From positions 5,425,501 through 5,489,500 of the forward strand of contig NZ_CP049744.1 in assembly GCF_000760935.2 (NCBI RefSeq): a stretch of 64,000 nucleotides of DNA. The letters are read 5' to 3'. Positions 17,733 through 27,842 of the stretch are shown here, in pieces; the first letter of the stretch is position 1, and every line of letters begins with the position of its first letter. A model generated the notes under the pieces. The model saw only the letters and a list, made by a program, of their open reading frames with translations. It searched no databases and had not been told where the DNA came from. This stretch comes from Rhodococcoides fascians A25f. GTDB taxonomy: Bacteria; Actinomycetota; Actinomycetes; Mycobacteriales; Mycobacteriaceae. The position numbers and the translations under genes are program-made.

Positions 17733-19075
17733 CGGACCAGAGCCGGCCGCTTGCTGTCGAACGTCCAACCCTCGATCAGATACTGCATACCGATGGCGTC
17801 GTCGCGCGCACCGAGACCTTCCTTCTGGTACAGCTCGTGCGCCGCATCGATCTGCTCGAAGTCGAGTTCGACACCCAGACCCGGCTTGTCGGGCACGGTG
17901 AGGTAGCCATCCTCGATCGTGAACGGCTCCTTGGTCACTCGCTGTCCGTCCTGCCAGATCCAGTGCGTATCGATGGCAGTGATCGTCCCGGGAGCGGCCG
18001 CGGCGACGTGGGTGAACATGGCCAGTGAAACGTCGAAGTGGTTGTTGGAGTGCGAACCCCATGTCAGACCCCACGCATCGCACAACTGCGCTACCCGGAC
18101 AGAACCAGCCATCGTCCAGAAGTGCGGGTCGGCGAGTGGGATGTCCACCGCACCGGATCGGATGGTGTGGCCCATCTCGCGCCAGTCGGTGGCGATCATG
18201 TTCGTGGCGGTCTGCAATCCGGTGGCGCGCTTGAATTCGGTCATCACTTCGCGGCCCGAGAATCCACCCTCCGGTCCGACGGGGTCCTCGGCATAGGCCA
18301 GCACGTCACGCAGGCCACGGCAGGTGTCGATCGCATCCTTCAGAAGCCAGCCACCGTTGGGATCCAACGTGATTCGAGCCTCGGGGAATCGCTCGGCCAG
18401 CGCGCGCACCGCGGCAGCCTCCTCGGCCGCGGGCAGTGCACCACCCTTGAGCTTGAAGTCCTGAAACCCGTATCGGGCTTGGGCCGCCTCGGCGAGGCGG
18501 ACGATCGACTCGGGATCCATCGCTTCCTCGTGCCTGATGCGCATCCAGTCGTCGGCTCCGGCTGCCTCGTCCGCTGCGCTGCGGTACGCGAGATCGGTCT
18601 TGTTCCGATCGGCCACGAAGAACAGATAGCCCAGAGCTTGGACCTTCTCACGCTGCTGGCCTTCTCCCAACAGCGCTGCGACGCTGACGCCGAGGTGTTG
18701 ACCCAACAGATCGAGCAATGCCGATTCCACTGCGGTCACCGCATGGATCGCGACCCGCAGATCGAAGGTCTGCGCCCCGCGTCCCCCGGCATCACGATCG
18801 GCGAACGCTCGACGCATCTCGGCCAGCACAGCGTTGTAGCGGCCGATACCCTGACCCTCGACGAGCGAACGAGCGTCCTCGAGAGTCTGCCGAATCGCCT
18901 CTCCGCCCGGCACTTCGCCGACGCCGGTGCGCCCGTCCGAGTCGGTGAGCACCACCAGATTACGGGTGAAGTACGGGGCGTGGGCTCCGCTGAGGTTGAG
19001 CAGCATGTCGTCGTGCCCCGCGATCGGAATGACGCGCATCTCGGTGACGACGGGGGTGCTGTTCTGGGAGTTCAT
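17729..19075 (-). CDS. gudD: Glucarate dehydratase
   Basis: The 448-aa enolase-superfamily enzyme matches the enterobacterial glucarate dehydratase in length and order of motifs. KxK is in FKLKGGAL, metal ligands are in LDPNGGW, AEDP and the characteristic Asn of ATNMIATD, and the His-Asp pair is in SHSNNHFD. It converts D-glucarate (and L-idarate in characterised members) to 5-keto-4-deoxyglucarate. GAGAGGG 7 nt upstream supports ATG 19075. It lies 32 bp after the MFS transporter gene and overlaps the following dehydrogenase by 4 nt. A second glucarate dehydratase homologue lies at 23351-24619. Confidence 0.92.
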   Translation of the reverse strand: MNSQNSTPVVTEMRVIPIAGHDDMLLNLSGAHAPYFTRNLVVLTDSDGRTGVGEVPGGEAIRQTLEDARSLVEGQGIGRYNAVLAEMRRAFADRDAGGRGAQTFDLRVAIHAVTAVESALLDLLGQHLGVSVAALLGEGQQREKVQALGYLFFVADRNKTDLAYRSAADEAAGADDWMRIRHEEAMDPESIVRLAEAAQARYGFQDFKLKGGALPAAEEAAAVRALAERFPEARITLDPNGGWLLKDAIDTCRGLRDVLAYAEDPVGPEGGFSGREVMTEFKRATGLQTATNMIATDWREMGHTIRSGAVDIPLADPHFWTMAGSVRVAQLCDAWGLTWGSHSNNHFDVSLAMFTHVAAAAPGTITAIDTHWIWQDGQRVTKEPFTIEDGYLTVPDKPGLGVELDFEQIDAAHELYQKEGLGARDDAIGMQYLIEGWTFDSKRPALVR

Positions 19076-19107
19076 GATCGGACCCTCTCGGCCGGTGGTA
19101 TCGAATG

Positions 19108-20451
19108 CTATTTGGTCAGGGTGACGGGCGCGTCGCGGCCCTCGGTCTCGGCCACCACCCCGCGCGGCTTCTTGATGAGCAGAACGGACAGCGCGGCGAG
19201 AGCAGATGCGCCGGCCAGCGCATAGAGGCCCCAGGTCACCGAACCCGTTGCTTCCTGGATCAATCCGAAGCCGAACGGTGCGACGAAGCCGCCGAGGTTG
19301 CCCACCGAGTTGATGACGGCGATAGCGGCCGCGAGCACCATCGGATGCAGAGTCGACTGCGGGAAGGACCAGAACAGCGGGCTTGCGCTCTTGAATCCCA
19401 TCGCTGCGATGCACAGGAAGATCAGCGCGATCCACGGCGTCGCGACGGCGGCCAACAGTGTGCCGACCGCAGCGGTCAGCAACGCGATGATCAACAGTGG
19501 CCGACGGTTTCCGGTGCGGTCGCCGATCTTGGACATGTAGTACATGGCGAACACGGCACAGATCCATGGCAGCGACGAGAGCAAGCCGACGGTGATGTCG
19601 TTGGTTCCGTCGATCCGTCGGACGATGGACGGGAGCCAGAAAGTGTTGGCGTAGATCGAGAGCTGGATTGCGAAGTAGATCCAGATGAACAGCAGCAGCT
19701 TGGGATCGAGCAGCATCTTCCAGCGCGACCTGCCGTCGCCCATGCCGGAGGTACGTGCCTTCTCTGCTTCCTCGACGGCGATGGCAGCGTTGAGATCGTG
19801 CTTCTCCTCGGCGGTCAGCCACTTCGCGTCTTTGACGTGCGAGTCGATGAGGAAGTAGGCGATGATGCCGACGACGACCGACAGCAGGCCCTCGATGCCG
19901 AACAGGTATTGCCAGCCTCGGGCCCCGAAGAGTCCGTCGAGAGAAAGCAGCGGACCCGACAGTGGGCCGGAGATCGCCGCGGCCACCGAGGACCCTGCGA
20001 CGAACAGCGCGGTGGCACGGCCACGGTGGCTGTTGGGCAACCACTTGGCGAAGTAGAAGATGATCGCCGGGAAGAATCCGGCCTCGGCCGCTCCGAGCAG
20101 GAATCGCAGGATGTAGAACATCTCGGGACCGTTGACGAAGGCCATGGCGAACGAGATGGTGCCCCAACTGACCATGATGCGGGTCAGCCAGATCTTGGCA
20201 CCGAACTTCTCCATCATCACGTTGCTCGGAAGCTCGAAGAGCGCGTAAGCGATGAAGAACACGCCTGCTCCGAATCCGTATGCCGCAGCTCCGATACCGA
20301 CGTCGGCTTCGAGGTATTCGCGGGCGTAGCCGATGTTCGATCGGTTCAGCTGATTGCAGATCAGCATGATGATGAACAAGGGCACGACTCGCCGGAATAT
20401 CTTCGCGACGGCAGAATCGACTGCCGGCGTCGGCGGGAGAGTGATCGACAT
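19108..20451 (-). CDS. MFS transporter, anion:cation symporter family, probable glucarate/galactarate permease
   Basis: The 447-aa protein has about twelve membrane spans. The N-terminal segment [18 protein letters not shown] is followed by [19 protein letters not shown], the pattern of the ACS (phthalate/hexuronate/glucarate) MFS family. GGAG 7 nt upstream selects ATG 20451; an earlier in-frame start would add 23 residues without support. Direct linkage to gudD (32 bp) points to hexarate uptake. It is divergent from 2-ketoglutarate semialdehyde dehydrogenase across two copies of motif B. Confidence 0.88.
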   Translation of the reverse strand: MSITLPPTPAVDSAVAKIFRRVVPLFIIMLICNQLNRSNIGYAREYLEADVGIGAAAYGFGAGVFFIAYALFELPSNVMMEKFGAKIWLTRIMVSWGTISFAMAFVNGPEMFYILRFLLGAAEAGFFPAIIFYFAKWLPNSHRGRATALFVAGSSVAAAISGPLSGPLLSLDGLFGARGWQYLFGIEGLLSVVVGIIAYFLIDSHVKDAKWLTAEEKHDLNAAIAVEEAEKARTSGMGDGRSRWKMLLDPKLLLFIWIYFAIQLSIYANTFWLPSIVRRIDGTNDITVGLLSSLPWICAVFAMYYMSKIGDRTGNRRPLLIIALLTAAVGTLLAAVATPWIALIFLCIAAMGFKSASPLFWSFPQSTLHPMVLAAAIAVINSVGNLGGFVAPFGFGLIQEATGSVTWGLYALAGASALAALSVLLIKKPRGVVAETEGRDAPVTLTK

Positions 20452-20568
20452 CGATCGCTCCGTTCTGTGGCTCGAGCGGTTTCCCGCTACCCGATGCGCG
20501 AGTGTGACCGGCACAGGCATGGATCGACCCAGTGATTGGGCTCACATGAGACAGTAGGACTCCGGATC

Positions 20569-20708
20569 GATGCATGTCCAAGACCATCTACGCATCGACC
20601 GATGCAGTAGAGGTATCGGCAACTGCAGTCGGTGCTCATCGCGCCTGGCAGCAAGATCGATACCGAGACTGAATCAAATACGACTTTTTTAGACTTGGAC
20701 ATGTATCG
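20569..20708. promoter_or_regulatory. Divergent promoter region with paired motif B sites
   Basis: The 343-bp gap (20452-20794) between divergent genes holds GATGCATGTCCAAGACCAT (20569-20587) and, inverted, CTTGGACATGTATC (20694-20707). The shared core is GATRCATGTCCAAG. The two sites face each other about 120 bp apart, a layout compatible with looping or with one site per promoter. I see no gene in the gap. Confidence 0.55.
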
Positions 20709-20794
20709 ATCGGCCTTCTAGCGTGGTGACCTATGAGCCAGGTCACGCCCTGGCGTCAGCGCACGCACCGCACCACAGCCTTAGGAGTCACCCC

Positions 20795-22393
20795 ATGACA
20801 GCGTCGACGACACAGTCCACCCACCTCACCGGCCGGATGATCATCGCCGGCGTCCCGGTCTTCGGTGGCGGCACGCAGATTCACGGAATCGACCCCAGCA
20901 CCGGCGCGAACCTCGAACCCGCCTACGGTCACGGCGACGATACCGACGTCGAGAAAGCCTGTGCCGCAGCGGCCGAAGCATTCGCCGATTACCGTGCCAC
21001 CTCCTCCGAGACCCGCGCACAGTTTCTCGACACCATCGCCGACAACATCGCAGCTCTCGGCGACACGCTGATCGAGCGCACCGTCATCGAGTCCGGACTT
21101 CCGTTGGCCCGCATCACCGGCGAGGTCGGCCGTACCACCGGGCAGCTCCGCCTGTTCGCTTCCGTTCTGCGCGAGGGCAGTTGGAACGGTGCCCGCATCG
21201 ATCCGGCCCAGCCCGATCGCACGCCACTCCCCCGCGCCGACATCCGCCAGCGGCAGATTCCGCTGGGCCCGGTTGCCGTGTTCGGAGCCAGCAACTTCCC
21301 ACTCGCCTTTTCCGTCGCCGGCGGCGACACCGCCTCCGCCCTCGCGGCCGGATGCCCCGTTGTGGTCAAAGCACACGATGCCCATCCGGGAACGTCCGAA
21401 CTGGTCGGTCGCGCGATCGCCGACGCCGTCGCCTCCACCGGAATGCCCTCGGGCACATTCTCTCTGCTCTTCGGCTCCGGCCGTGGACTCGGCACCGCTC
21501 TGGTGACCGACCCTCGTATCAAGGCAGTCGGCTTCACCGGATCACGTTCGGGTGGAACGGCTCTCGTCGCCGCCGCGGCCGGTCGGCGTGAGCCGATCCC
21601 GGTGTACGCCGAGATGAGTTCCATCAACCCGGTGTTCGTCATGGACGGCGCTCTCGCCACCCGCGGAGCCGAGCTCGGCCGCGCCTTCGTCGCATCATTG
21701 ACGATGGGCTCGGGCCAGTTCTGCACCAACCCCGGTCTCGTCATCGCCGTCGACGGGCCCGGACTGCAGTCCTTCACCGAAGCAGCAACGACGGCGGTAC
21801 AGGAATCCGCCCCCACCACGATGCTCACCCCGAACATCGCCACGAGCTACGGCGAGGGCGTCGCCACACTGTCCGATGCAGTCACCGTGGTCGCGCGAGG
21901 ATCCGACTCTGATGCCCCGAACGCCTGCCGCGCAGCATTGTTCGATACCGATGCCGATACGTTCCTGACCTCCGAGGCAGCACAGGCCGAGGTGTTCGGC
22001 GCGTCGAGTCTCATCGTTCGATGCACCGATGCGCAGCAGGTTCGCGACGTCGCCGCCCTGCTCGAAGGTCAGCTCACCGCCACGATTCACGCCGACGAGT
22101 CCGATCACACCGAGGCAGGCAAGCTCCTCTCGGTTCTCGAGCTCAAGGCCGGCCGCATTCTGTTCGACGGATGGCCGACGGGCGTCGAGGTGGGCCACGC
22201 AATGGTCCACGGCGGCCCTTTCCCCGCCACCTCCAACTCCCGCACCACCTCGGTCGGATCTCTCGCCATCGAGCGCTTCCTACGTCCCGTTTCTTACCAG
22301 GACGTTCCGAAATCACTGCTGCCCACTGCAATTGCCGATGCCAACCCGGACGGCATCTTCCGCCGCATCGACGGCCAGCTCACCCAAGACTGA
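20795..22393 (+). CDS. 2-Ketoglutarate semialdehyde (2,5-dioxovalerate) dehydrogenase
   Basis: The 532-aa aldehyde dehydrogenase is of the longer type associated with aldarate pathways. Conserved parts include [16 protein letters not shown], a FTGSRSGG cofactor loop, [13 protein letters not shown] and the catalytic Cys in [10 protein letters not shown]. It oxidises 2-ketoglutarate semialdehyde to 2-ketoglutarate with NAD(P)+, the last step of the pathway. AGGAG 7 nt upstream supports ATG 20795. It heads a three-gene operon with 5-keto-4-deoxyglucarate dehydratase 31 bp downstream. Confidence 0.9.
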   Translation: MTASTTQSTHLTGRMIIAGVPVFGGGTQIHGIDPSTGANLEPAYGHGDDTDVEKACAAAAEAFADYRATSSETRAQFLDTIADNIAALGDTLIERTVIESGLPLARITGEVGRTTGQLRLFASVLREGSWNGARIDPAQPDRTPLPRADIRQRQIPLGPVAVFGASNFPLAFSVAGGDTASALAAGCPVVVKAHDAHPGTSELVGRAIADAVASTGMPSGTFSLLFGSGRGLGTALVTDPRIKAVGFTGSRSGGTALVAAAAGRREPIPVYAEMSSINPVFVMDGALATRGAELGRAFVASLTMGSGQFCTNPGLVIAVDGPGLQSFTEAATTAVQESAPTTMLTPNIATSYGEGVATLSDAVTVVARGSDSDAPNACRAALFDTDADTFLTSEAAQAEVFGASSLIVRCTDAQQVRDVAALLEGQLTATIHADESDHTEAGKLLSVLELKAGRILFDGWPTGVEVGHAMVHGGPFPATSNSRTTSVGSLAIERFLRPVSYQDVPKSLLPTAIADANPDGIFRRIDGQLTQD

Positions 22394-22424
22394 CTCACCC
22401 CACCTAGTTCTCGAGGAGACCACC

Positions 22425-23351
22425 ATGCTCGACGGAGTCCTGTTCTTCCCCGTCACCCCGTTCACCGCCTCCGGTGAGGTCGATTACGACCTGCTGGCTG
22501 CTCACATCGCGAAGGGTGTCGACGCCGGACCCGGTGGAGTGTTCATCGCCTGCGGCACCGGTGAATTCCATGCTCTCGAAGGCGAGGAGTTCGGCAAGAT
22601 CGTGCGCACGGCAGTCGACGTCGTCGCAGGCCGTGTGCCGGTGTACGCCGGCGCAGGCGGATCCGTCGCCCAGGCAAAGGCGTTCGCGGCGAGCGCGAAG
22701 AGCAACGGAGCCGATGGCATCCTGCTGCTGCCTCCGTACCTGGTGACGATGCCGCAGGCCGGTCTGGTCAACTACACCAAGGCCGTTGCCGCCGCGTCGG
22801 ATCTGCCGTTGATCGTCTACAACCGCGGCAATGCCCGCTTCACCGAGGACTCGGCCGTCGAGGTTGCACAGCTGCCCACCGTCGTCGGATTCAAGGACGG
22901 CACAGGCGATCTCGATCAGGTCAGCCGTATCGTCCGCGCGGTGCTCGATGCACTCGAGCCGTCGGGCAAGCCCTTCCAGTTCTTCAACGGCCTGCCCACC
23001 GCCGAGGTCTCCCAGCAGGCGTACCGAGCGATCGGTGTCACGCTGTACTCCTCTGCGACCTTCGCCTTCGCACCCGAACTGGCGCTGGCGTTCTACCGGT
23101 CACTCGACAGTGGTAACGAGAAGCTCACTGCCGCACTGCTTCGCGAGTTCTTCCACCCGCTGGTGCGCTTGCGCGACAAGGTGCCCGGTTACGCCGTCTC
23201 CCTCATCAAGGCCGGCGTGACGATGGAGGGCATCGAGGCAGGGCCCGTTCGCCCGCCTCTGGTGGACATCAGCGCACCGCACCTCGAGGAACTCACCGCA
23301 ATCGTTGCCGCCGGCCGGGCCGTGCTGGCAGACGAGCTCGCGGTGCACTGA
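22425..23351 (+). CDS. kdgD: 5-Dehydro-4-deoxyglucarate dehydratase
   Basis: The 308-aa member of the dihydrodipicolinate synthase/aldolase superfamily carries the family opening GVLFFPVTPF, the GTGEF loop, IVYNRG and Schiff-base Lys in VGFKDGTGD. It dehydrates and decarboxylates 5-keto-4-deoxyglucarate to 2-ketoglutarate semialdehyde, joining the products of all glucarate/galactarate dehydratases here to the dehydrogenase encoded just upstream. GAGGAG 6 nt before the ATG. Its TGA overlaps the next ATG by one base. Confidence 0.92.
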   Translation: MLDGVLFFPVTPFTASGEVDYDLLAAHIAKGVDAGPGGVFIACGTGEFHALEGEEFGKIVRTAVDVVAGRVPVYAGAGGSVAQAKAFAASAKSNGADGILLLPPYLVTMPQAGLVNYTKAVAAASDLPLIVYNRGNARFTEDSAVEVAQLPTVVGFKDGTGDLDQVSRIVRAVLDALEPSGKPFQFFNGLPTAEVSQQAYRAIGVTLYSSATFAFAPELALAFYRSLDSGNEKLTAALLREFFHPLVRLRDKVPGYAVSLIKAGVTMEGIEAGPVRPPLVDISAPHLEELTAIVAAGRAVLADELAVH

Positions 23352-24619
23352 TGCAGGATCCGGTCCTGATCACCGGCGCTCGAATCACTCCGATCGCCTT
23401 TGTCGACCCTCCTTTGCTCAACACCGTCGGCGTGCATCAGCCCTACGCACTGCGCGCGATCATTCAGCTGGACACCGAGGCCGGCGTCGTCGGCCTCGGT
23501 GAGACCTACGCCGACACCGCTCATCTCGCCCGACTCGATGCGGCAGCTCAGGCCATTACCGGCTTGGACGTATTCGCACTCAACGAGATTCGAGATGCCA
23601 TCGACTCCGTGCTGGGAACACTGTCGATCACCGGCGGTGACGGTGTCGCCGGAATGATCACCACGGCCAGTACCACCGACCGCGTGTTCTCGCCGTTCGA
23701 GATCGCCTGCATGGACGTGCAGGGCAAGGTGCTCGGTCGGCCGGTGTCGGATCTGCTCGGCGGCAAAGTTCGGGACTCGGTTCCGTTCAGCGCGTATCTG
23801 TTCTACAAGTGGGCAGCGCATCCCGGTGCACAGCCGGACGAGTGGGGCGAGGCAATCGACCCGGCCGGTCTGGTGCGACAGGCCCGAAAGATGATCGACG
23901 AGTACGGCTTCGAGGCCATCAAGGTCAAGGGTGGCGTCTTTCCACCCGATGAGGAGATCGCCGGAATCAAGGCGCTCCGGGAGGCGTTCCCGGAGCTGCC
24001 GTTGCGGCTGGACCCCAACGCCGCGTGGACTGTCGACACGTCCATCCGAGTCGCCGCCGAGCTGGACGGCATCGTGGAATACCTCGAAGACCCGACACCC
24101 GGACTCGACGGGATGGCCGAGGTCGCGTGCGAGGCGAAGATGCCTCTGGCGACCAACATGTGCGTCGTCGCGTTCGATCATCTGAAGCCGGCCGTGGTGA
24201 AGGACTCGGTGCAGGTGGTGTTGTCGGATCACCACTACTGGGGTGGCCTGCAGCGCTCGAGGTTGCTCGCAGGTATCTGTGACACTTTCGAGCTCGGACT
24301 GTCGATGCACTCGAACAGCCACCTCGGCATCAGTCTTGCCGCGATGGTTCACCTTGCCGCAGCCACTCCGAACCTGACCTACGCCTGCGATACGCACTGG
24401 CCGTGGAAGCACGAGGACGTCGTCGTTCCAGGAGTGTTGAACTTCGTCGACGGCGCGGTGGCAGTCCCCACCGGTCCCGGCCTGGGCGTCGAGATCGACG
24501 AGGACGCACTCGCGGCGCTGCATCAGCAGTACCTCGACTGCGGTATCCGCGACCGCGACGACACCGGATACATGCAGAGCATCGATTCGAGCTTCGAAAA
24601 CACCTGCCCGCGCTGGTAA
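23351..24619 (+). CDS. Second glucarate dehydratase-type enolase-superfamily enzyme
   Basis: The 422-aa protein has glucarate-dehydratase hallmarks: KxK in AIKVKGGVF, metal ligands in LDPNAAW, LEDP and Asn in ATNMCVV, and His in SMHSNSHLG. It differs clearly from the gudD product at 17729-19075 in N-terminus and capping domain, so its substrate may be glucarate, idarate or another hexarate. It is translationally coupled to kdgD (TGATG) and ends the KGSADH-kdgD operon. Confidence 0.87.
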   Translation: MQDPVLITGARITPIAFVDPPLLNTVGVHQPYALRAIIQLDTEAGVVGLGETYADTAHLARLDAAAQAITGLDVFALNEIRDAIDSVLGTLSITGGDGVAGMITTASTTDRVFSPFEIACMDVQGKVLGRPVSDLLGGKVRDSVPFSAYLFYKWAAHPGAQPDEWGEAIDPAGLVRQARKMIDEYGFEAIKVKGGVFPPDEEIAGIKALREAFPELPLRLDPNAAWTVDTSIRVAAELDGIVEYLEDPTPGLDGMAEVACEAKMPLATNMCVVAFDHLKPAVVKDSVQVVLSDHHYWGGLQRSRLLAGICDTFELGLSMHSNSHLGISLAAMVHLAAATPNLTYACDTHWPWKHEDVVVPGVLNFVDGAVAVPTGPGLGVEIDEDALAALHQQYLDCGIRDRDDTGYMQSIDSSFENTCPRW

Positions 24620-24668
24620 CGGCTAAGCTCGCTTCGGGTCGTGGGGATCCGTGCGAGAGGTTTGTCGT

Positions 24669-25616
24669 GTGAACACCGGTTGGCAGTATTCCCCCGCGCC
24701 GGTCGCGCGAACGTCAGGGGTCAACTGCCTCGTCAGTGGGTTGGTCGGTGTCGTCACCGTCGTCGGCGCATCGCCTCGCGCCGGGACTGTGCTGCTCGTG
24801 TTGGCGGTGTCGTGGTGTGCCCTCGGCATCTACATGATCGCGGCCGCGCCGGTCCTTTCTCGACGCCTCTACCTGGCAATGCACCTGTCGGGTCTGACGA
24901 GCATCGCCCTGTTCTGCACCGCGGCGGGCGGGGAGATTCCGGCCATGTCCGGAATCTTCCTCCAGCTACTTCTGGTGACGCCGGCGTTCATCGTGCTGCC
25001 CAACCGCATCGCCCGGCGCACGACGGTTCTCAATGCCGTCTACATCGCGTACTTGGGTGCCGTCGTCGGCGATATCCATCCCGCCCTGGTGATCAACGCC
25101 CAACTCGCGCTCGTCGCCATCGCGATCTCCGCGGCCTGGGTCCAGAGCGTGGCCTCGACCTCCGAGATCGACCACCTCACCCAACTCGCGAACCGACGAC
25201 GCCTCACCCGAGAGTTGGACGCTCGGCCGGGAACGGTGGCGAGCGGAAAGATCGACGCCATTGCGGTGGTGGACATCGATCGCTTCAAGGTGATCAACGA
25301 CGACCACGGTCATGCGGCCGGTGATCACGCACTCGAGATCGTCTCGTCCGCGTTGCGCAACTGCCTGCCTCCGCAGTATCTGCTCAGTCGCTCGGGCGGC
25401 GACGAGTTCACGGTGCTGTGCATCACTGGCACAGCCGCCGAACTGCGCGACGCCGTCGATCGCGTTCGGACGCAGCTACCGAAGGACCTGACGATTTCGG
25501 TGGGTGTGGCCAGCAGGCAGGACGGCGAAGCCGCCCGTGTCACCCTCGCGCGCGCCGACCGAGCGCTGTACGAGTCGAAGAATCTCGGGCGAAACCGAAC
25601 CACCGTCCACGAGTAG
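24669..25616 (+). CDS. Membrane-anchored GGDEF diguanylate cyclase
   Basis: The 315-aa protein has about five to six N-terminal membrane helices (residues 15-155) followed by a GGDEF domain. It contains TQLANRR, VVDIDRFKVINDDHGHAAGD and a canonical SGGDEF, so it is probably an active diguanylate cyclase making c-di-GMP. No RxxD inhibitory site is visible ahead of GGDEF. GAGAGG 8 nt upstream favours GTG 24669 over GTG 24651. It lies 49 bp after the aldarate operon in the same direction, but no functional link is evident. The membrane sensor region has no named domain I recognise. Confidence 0.88.
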   Translation: MNTGWQYSPAPVARTSGVNCLVSGLVGVVTVVGASPRAGTVLLVLAVSWCALGIYMIAAAPVLSRRLYLAMHLSGLTSIALFCTAAGGEIPAMSGIFLQLLLVTPAFIVLPNRIARRTTVLNAVYIAYLGAVVGDIHPALVINAQLALVAIAISAAWVQSVASTSEIDHLTQLANRRRLTRELDARPGTVASGKIDAIAVVDIDRFKVINDDHGHAAGDHALEIVSSALRNCLPPQYLLSRSGGDEFTVLCITGTAAELRDAVDRVRTQLPKDLTISVGVASRQDGEAARVTLARADRALYESKNLGRNRTTVHE

Positions 25617-25617
25617 G

Positions 25618-26166
25618 TCAACGCGAGACGCCGACCTTGCGAAACAGCAAATCGATGATCGCCCGTTTCGACGCCTTGTCCTGCGGGTGTGTGAGCATGG
25701 CTTCGACGACGAAGACGATCATGCGGGTCGTCGGTTCGATCTCGGAGTCACCGACCTCCTCGCTGCGCAGCTCGGCGGCGATCCAGTTCTCCCACAAGGC
25801 ATGGAAGTCGTTGTGCCATTTGTCGATACAGGCGGCCGTCGACGTACGGGAGTGCACAGTGTCGACCAGTCGGTGGTACTTCTCGAGCTCGTTCACCACC
25901 CAGAGAACCCGATCGTTCACTGTGAGCCCCGCGAGCGCGGCGAAACGGTTCAGTGCGTCGGCATGAATGTCGTTGAGCACGCCGACAAGCAGTTCGTCCT
26001 TGTCGCCGAAGTACCAGTAGATCGTATTCGTCGTCACTCCGGCAGCGGCGGCGATCCGCCCCATCGGGGTGTGCTCGTAGCCGTCGTTCACGAACAGCGT
26101 CCGAGCAGCGTTCACGATCTCGGAGCGCTTCTCGGCGCGATCGACCGGTCGACGGTTACGAGGCAT
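25618..26166 (-). CDS. TetR-family transcriptional regulator
   Basis: The 182-aa protein has an N-terminal TetR helix-turn-helix (RSEIVNAARTLFVNDGYE, MGRIAAAAGVTTNTIYWYFGDKDEL, residues 14-60) and an alpha-helical ligand domain. It is divergent from an alpha/beta hydrolase with two copies of a CTTGAT-N5-ATCAAG operator in the gap. It probably represses itself and the hydrolase. Confidence 0.9.
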   Translation of the reverse strand: MPRNRRPVDRAEKRSEIVNAARTLFVNDGYEHTPMGRIAAAAGVTTNTIYWYFGDKDELLVGVLNDIHADALNRFAALAGLTVNDRVLWVVNELEKYHRLVDTVHSRTSTAACIDKWHNDFHALWENWIAAELRSEEVGDSEIEPTTRMIVFVVEAMLTHPQDKASKRAIIDLLFRKVGVSR

Positions 26167-26179
26167 CGACCCATCGTAT

Positions 26180-26226
26180 CTTGATCGGCAATCAAGACAG
26201 TGCTAGCTTCTTGAATGCCGATCAAG
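26180..26226. promoter_or_regulatory. Duplicated TetR operator
   Basis: CTTGATCGGCAATCAAG (26180-26196) and CTTGAATGCCGATCAAG (26210-26226) are palindromic. The second equals the reverse complement of the first except at one base. Spacing is 30 bp. The second site covers a possible upstream ATG at 26215, so I place the hydrolase start at 26248. Confidence 0.7.
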
Positions 26227-26247
26227 GACCCGGAAGAGGACGACCGT

Positions 26248-27174
26248 ATGAGCGCCGAGCAGCAACCCGAATACCGCCGTAGCGACGAATGGTTCGATTC
26301 GGAGGGAGTCCGGTGCGCCGTCGCGGTGTATCGACCGACCGGCACGTCGGTCGACGCTCCGGCCGTGGTCATGGCCCACGGATTCGGCACCCCGCGCGCA
26401 GTACGCCTGTATGCCTACGCCGAGGTGTTCGCCCGTGCCGGCTACGCGGTTCTCGTCTTCGACTACCGCCATTTCGGCGACAGTGACGGACAGCCGCGTC
26501 AACTCCTCGACATCGGTAAACAGCTCGTCGATTGGACCAACGCCGTCGCGTACGCCCGGACCCTGGACGGCATCGACTCCACCCGCATCGTCGGTTGGGG
26601 TACCTCCTTCGCCGGCGGGCACGTGCTCACCAGGGCAGGTGCGGGAGAGAATTTCGCCGCCGTGATCGCACAGGTTCCGCACGTCGACGGATTCGCAGCC
26701 GTGCGCGCGACCGGACTTCGGCGCACCGTTCGAGTTGCTCCATCTGCCGTGGTCGACCAGGTTCGAGCACTGCTCGGACGCTCCCCTCGCTACGTCGAAT
26801 CAGTGGGTGCTCCAGGGGATGTCGCAGTCATGTCCACCCCCGACGCCGCGCCCGGTCGCGACCTGCTCCTCGCCGAGTCCGGACTGAAGGCCGGGGACTA
26901 CCCGGAAACCGTTGCCGCACGGGTCCTTCTGCGAATCGGGCTGTACTCGCCGGGCAAGACCGCGTCGAACATCGCATGCCCGGTCCTGATGCAGATCATG
27001 TCCGAGGACGCCGTCACTCCGGCGGCGGTGGCAGAGAAAGTCGCGCGCACGATCTCCGACGTGACCGTGCACATCCACGAGGGTGGTCACTTCGACCCGT
27101 ACGTGCAGCCGTTGTTCCCGATCATCGTCGAGGAGCAGCTCGAGTTCCTGAAAAAGACTGTGCCGGTGGGCTGA
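26248..27174 (+). CDS. Alpha/beta hydrolase
   Basis: The 308-aa cytosolic hydrolase has oxyanion segment MAHGFGTPRA, FDYRHFGDSDG, nucleophile elbow GWGTSFAGG (Ser in G-T-S-F-A-G), an acidic residue in MSEDAVTP and catalytic His in HEGGHFD. GAGGA 7 nt upstream supports ATG 26248. It resembles DUF1100/X-Pro-dipeptidase-like hydrolases that act on small esters. Controlled, by position, by the divergent TetR. Substrate unknown. Confidence 0.82.
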   Translation: MSAEQQPEYRRSDEWFDSEGVRCAVAVYRPTGTSVDAPAVVMAHGFGTPRAVRLYAYAEVFARAGYAVLVFDYRHFGDSDGQPRQLLDIGKQLVDWTNAVAYARTLDGIDSTRIVGWGTSFAGGHVLTRAGAGENFAAVIAQVPHVDGFAAVRATGLRRTVRVAPSAVVDQVRALLGRSPRYVESVGAPGDVAVMSTPDAAPGRDLLLAESGLKAGDYPETVAARVLLRIGLYSPGKTASNIACPVLMQIMSEDAVTPAAVAEKVARTISDVTVHIHEGGHFDPYVQPLFPIIVEEQLEFLKKTVPVG

Positions 27175-27185
27175 GTCTGTCGATA

Positions 27186-27842
27186 CTAGGACTCAGTGTC
27201 AGTCAGCGGCGCAACGATATTGGCGAGCATGGTGGCGATGGTGGCGACGACCACGCGGCGCTCGGCCGCATAGCCGCTCTGGTACCACGTCATTGCGGTG
27301 TGGCTGATGCCGCCGATGGCGGCGGTCGCGAGCAGGTCGACATCCATATCGGGGCCCGACGGTACATCGCCCGCGAACGTGCGGAGGTAACCGAGCAGCA
27401 GCGTCCCGAATTGCTGCATCACCGTCAGGTAGGTCTGCTCCACGCGAGGGCTGACCCCGAGCACCTCCATCCACACCACCCGGGCGAGGTGCGGGTCCTC
27501 GACCACCCGAAAGAACGGTTCGAGCAGCTGCTCGGCAACGGCCCTGATCTCGCTGCCCGAATCCACCTCCGTGATGGTCTCGGACACCGAGTCGGTCAGC
27601 TGTGCAATACATTCCGCGTACACCGCGAGCAGTAGATCCTCGGTCTTGTCGAAGTACTGGTAGAAGTGCCGATCGGCGATCTTGGCCTCGCGGCACAATC
27701 CGCGCACGGTCGCGGCTCGATACCCGATACTGCCGAACACCCGCAGTCCCGCATCCAGCAGCTGCCTCCGCCTGCGGTCGTCGCGGTCGGCCGCGCTCTC
27801 ACCGCCGTAGGCGCGGCCGGCTGCTTCGGACACTGTGCTCAT
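27186..27842 (-). CDS. TetR-family transcriptional regulator of the FMO-SDR operon
   Basis: The 218-aa regulator has helix-turn-helix segment RRQLLDAGLRVFGSIGYRAATVRGLCREAKIADRHFYQYF split over residues 24-65. Its ATG overlaps the SDR stop (ATGA), making it the third gene of a tight FMO-SDR-tetR operon. The perfect palindrome at 30212-30239 in front of the operon is its likely operator (autoregulation). It is convergent with the hydrolase gene, 11 bp from its stop. Confidence 0.88.
   Translation of the reverse strand: MSTVSEAAGRAYGGESAADRDDRRRRQLLDAGLRVFGSIGYRAATVRGLCREAKIADRHFYQYFDKTEDLLLAVYAECIAQLTDSVSETITEVDSGSEIRAVAEQLLEPFFRVVEDPHLARVVWMEVLGVSPRVEQTYLTVMQQFGTLLLGYLRTFAGDVPSGPDMDVDLLATAAIGGISHTAMTWYQSGYAAERRVVVATIATMLANIVAPLTDTES

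Noticed and set aside
19105..20535. A 476-codon acidic frame antisense to the MFS transporter
   Set aside because: It mirrors a high-GC membrane protein gene, lacks a ribosome-binding site and shows low-complexity Asp/Glu/Gln composition.
17729..20587. A 952-codon continuous frame apparently fusing an Arg-rich protein to glucarate dehydratase
   Set aside because: The upstream part is an out-of-frame reading of the MFS gene. Glucarate dehydratase has its own ribosome-binding site and ATG at 19075.
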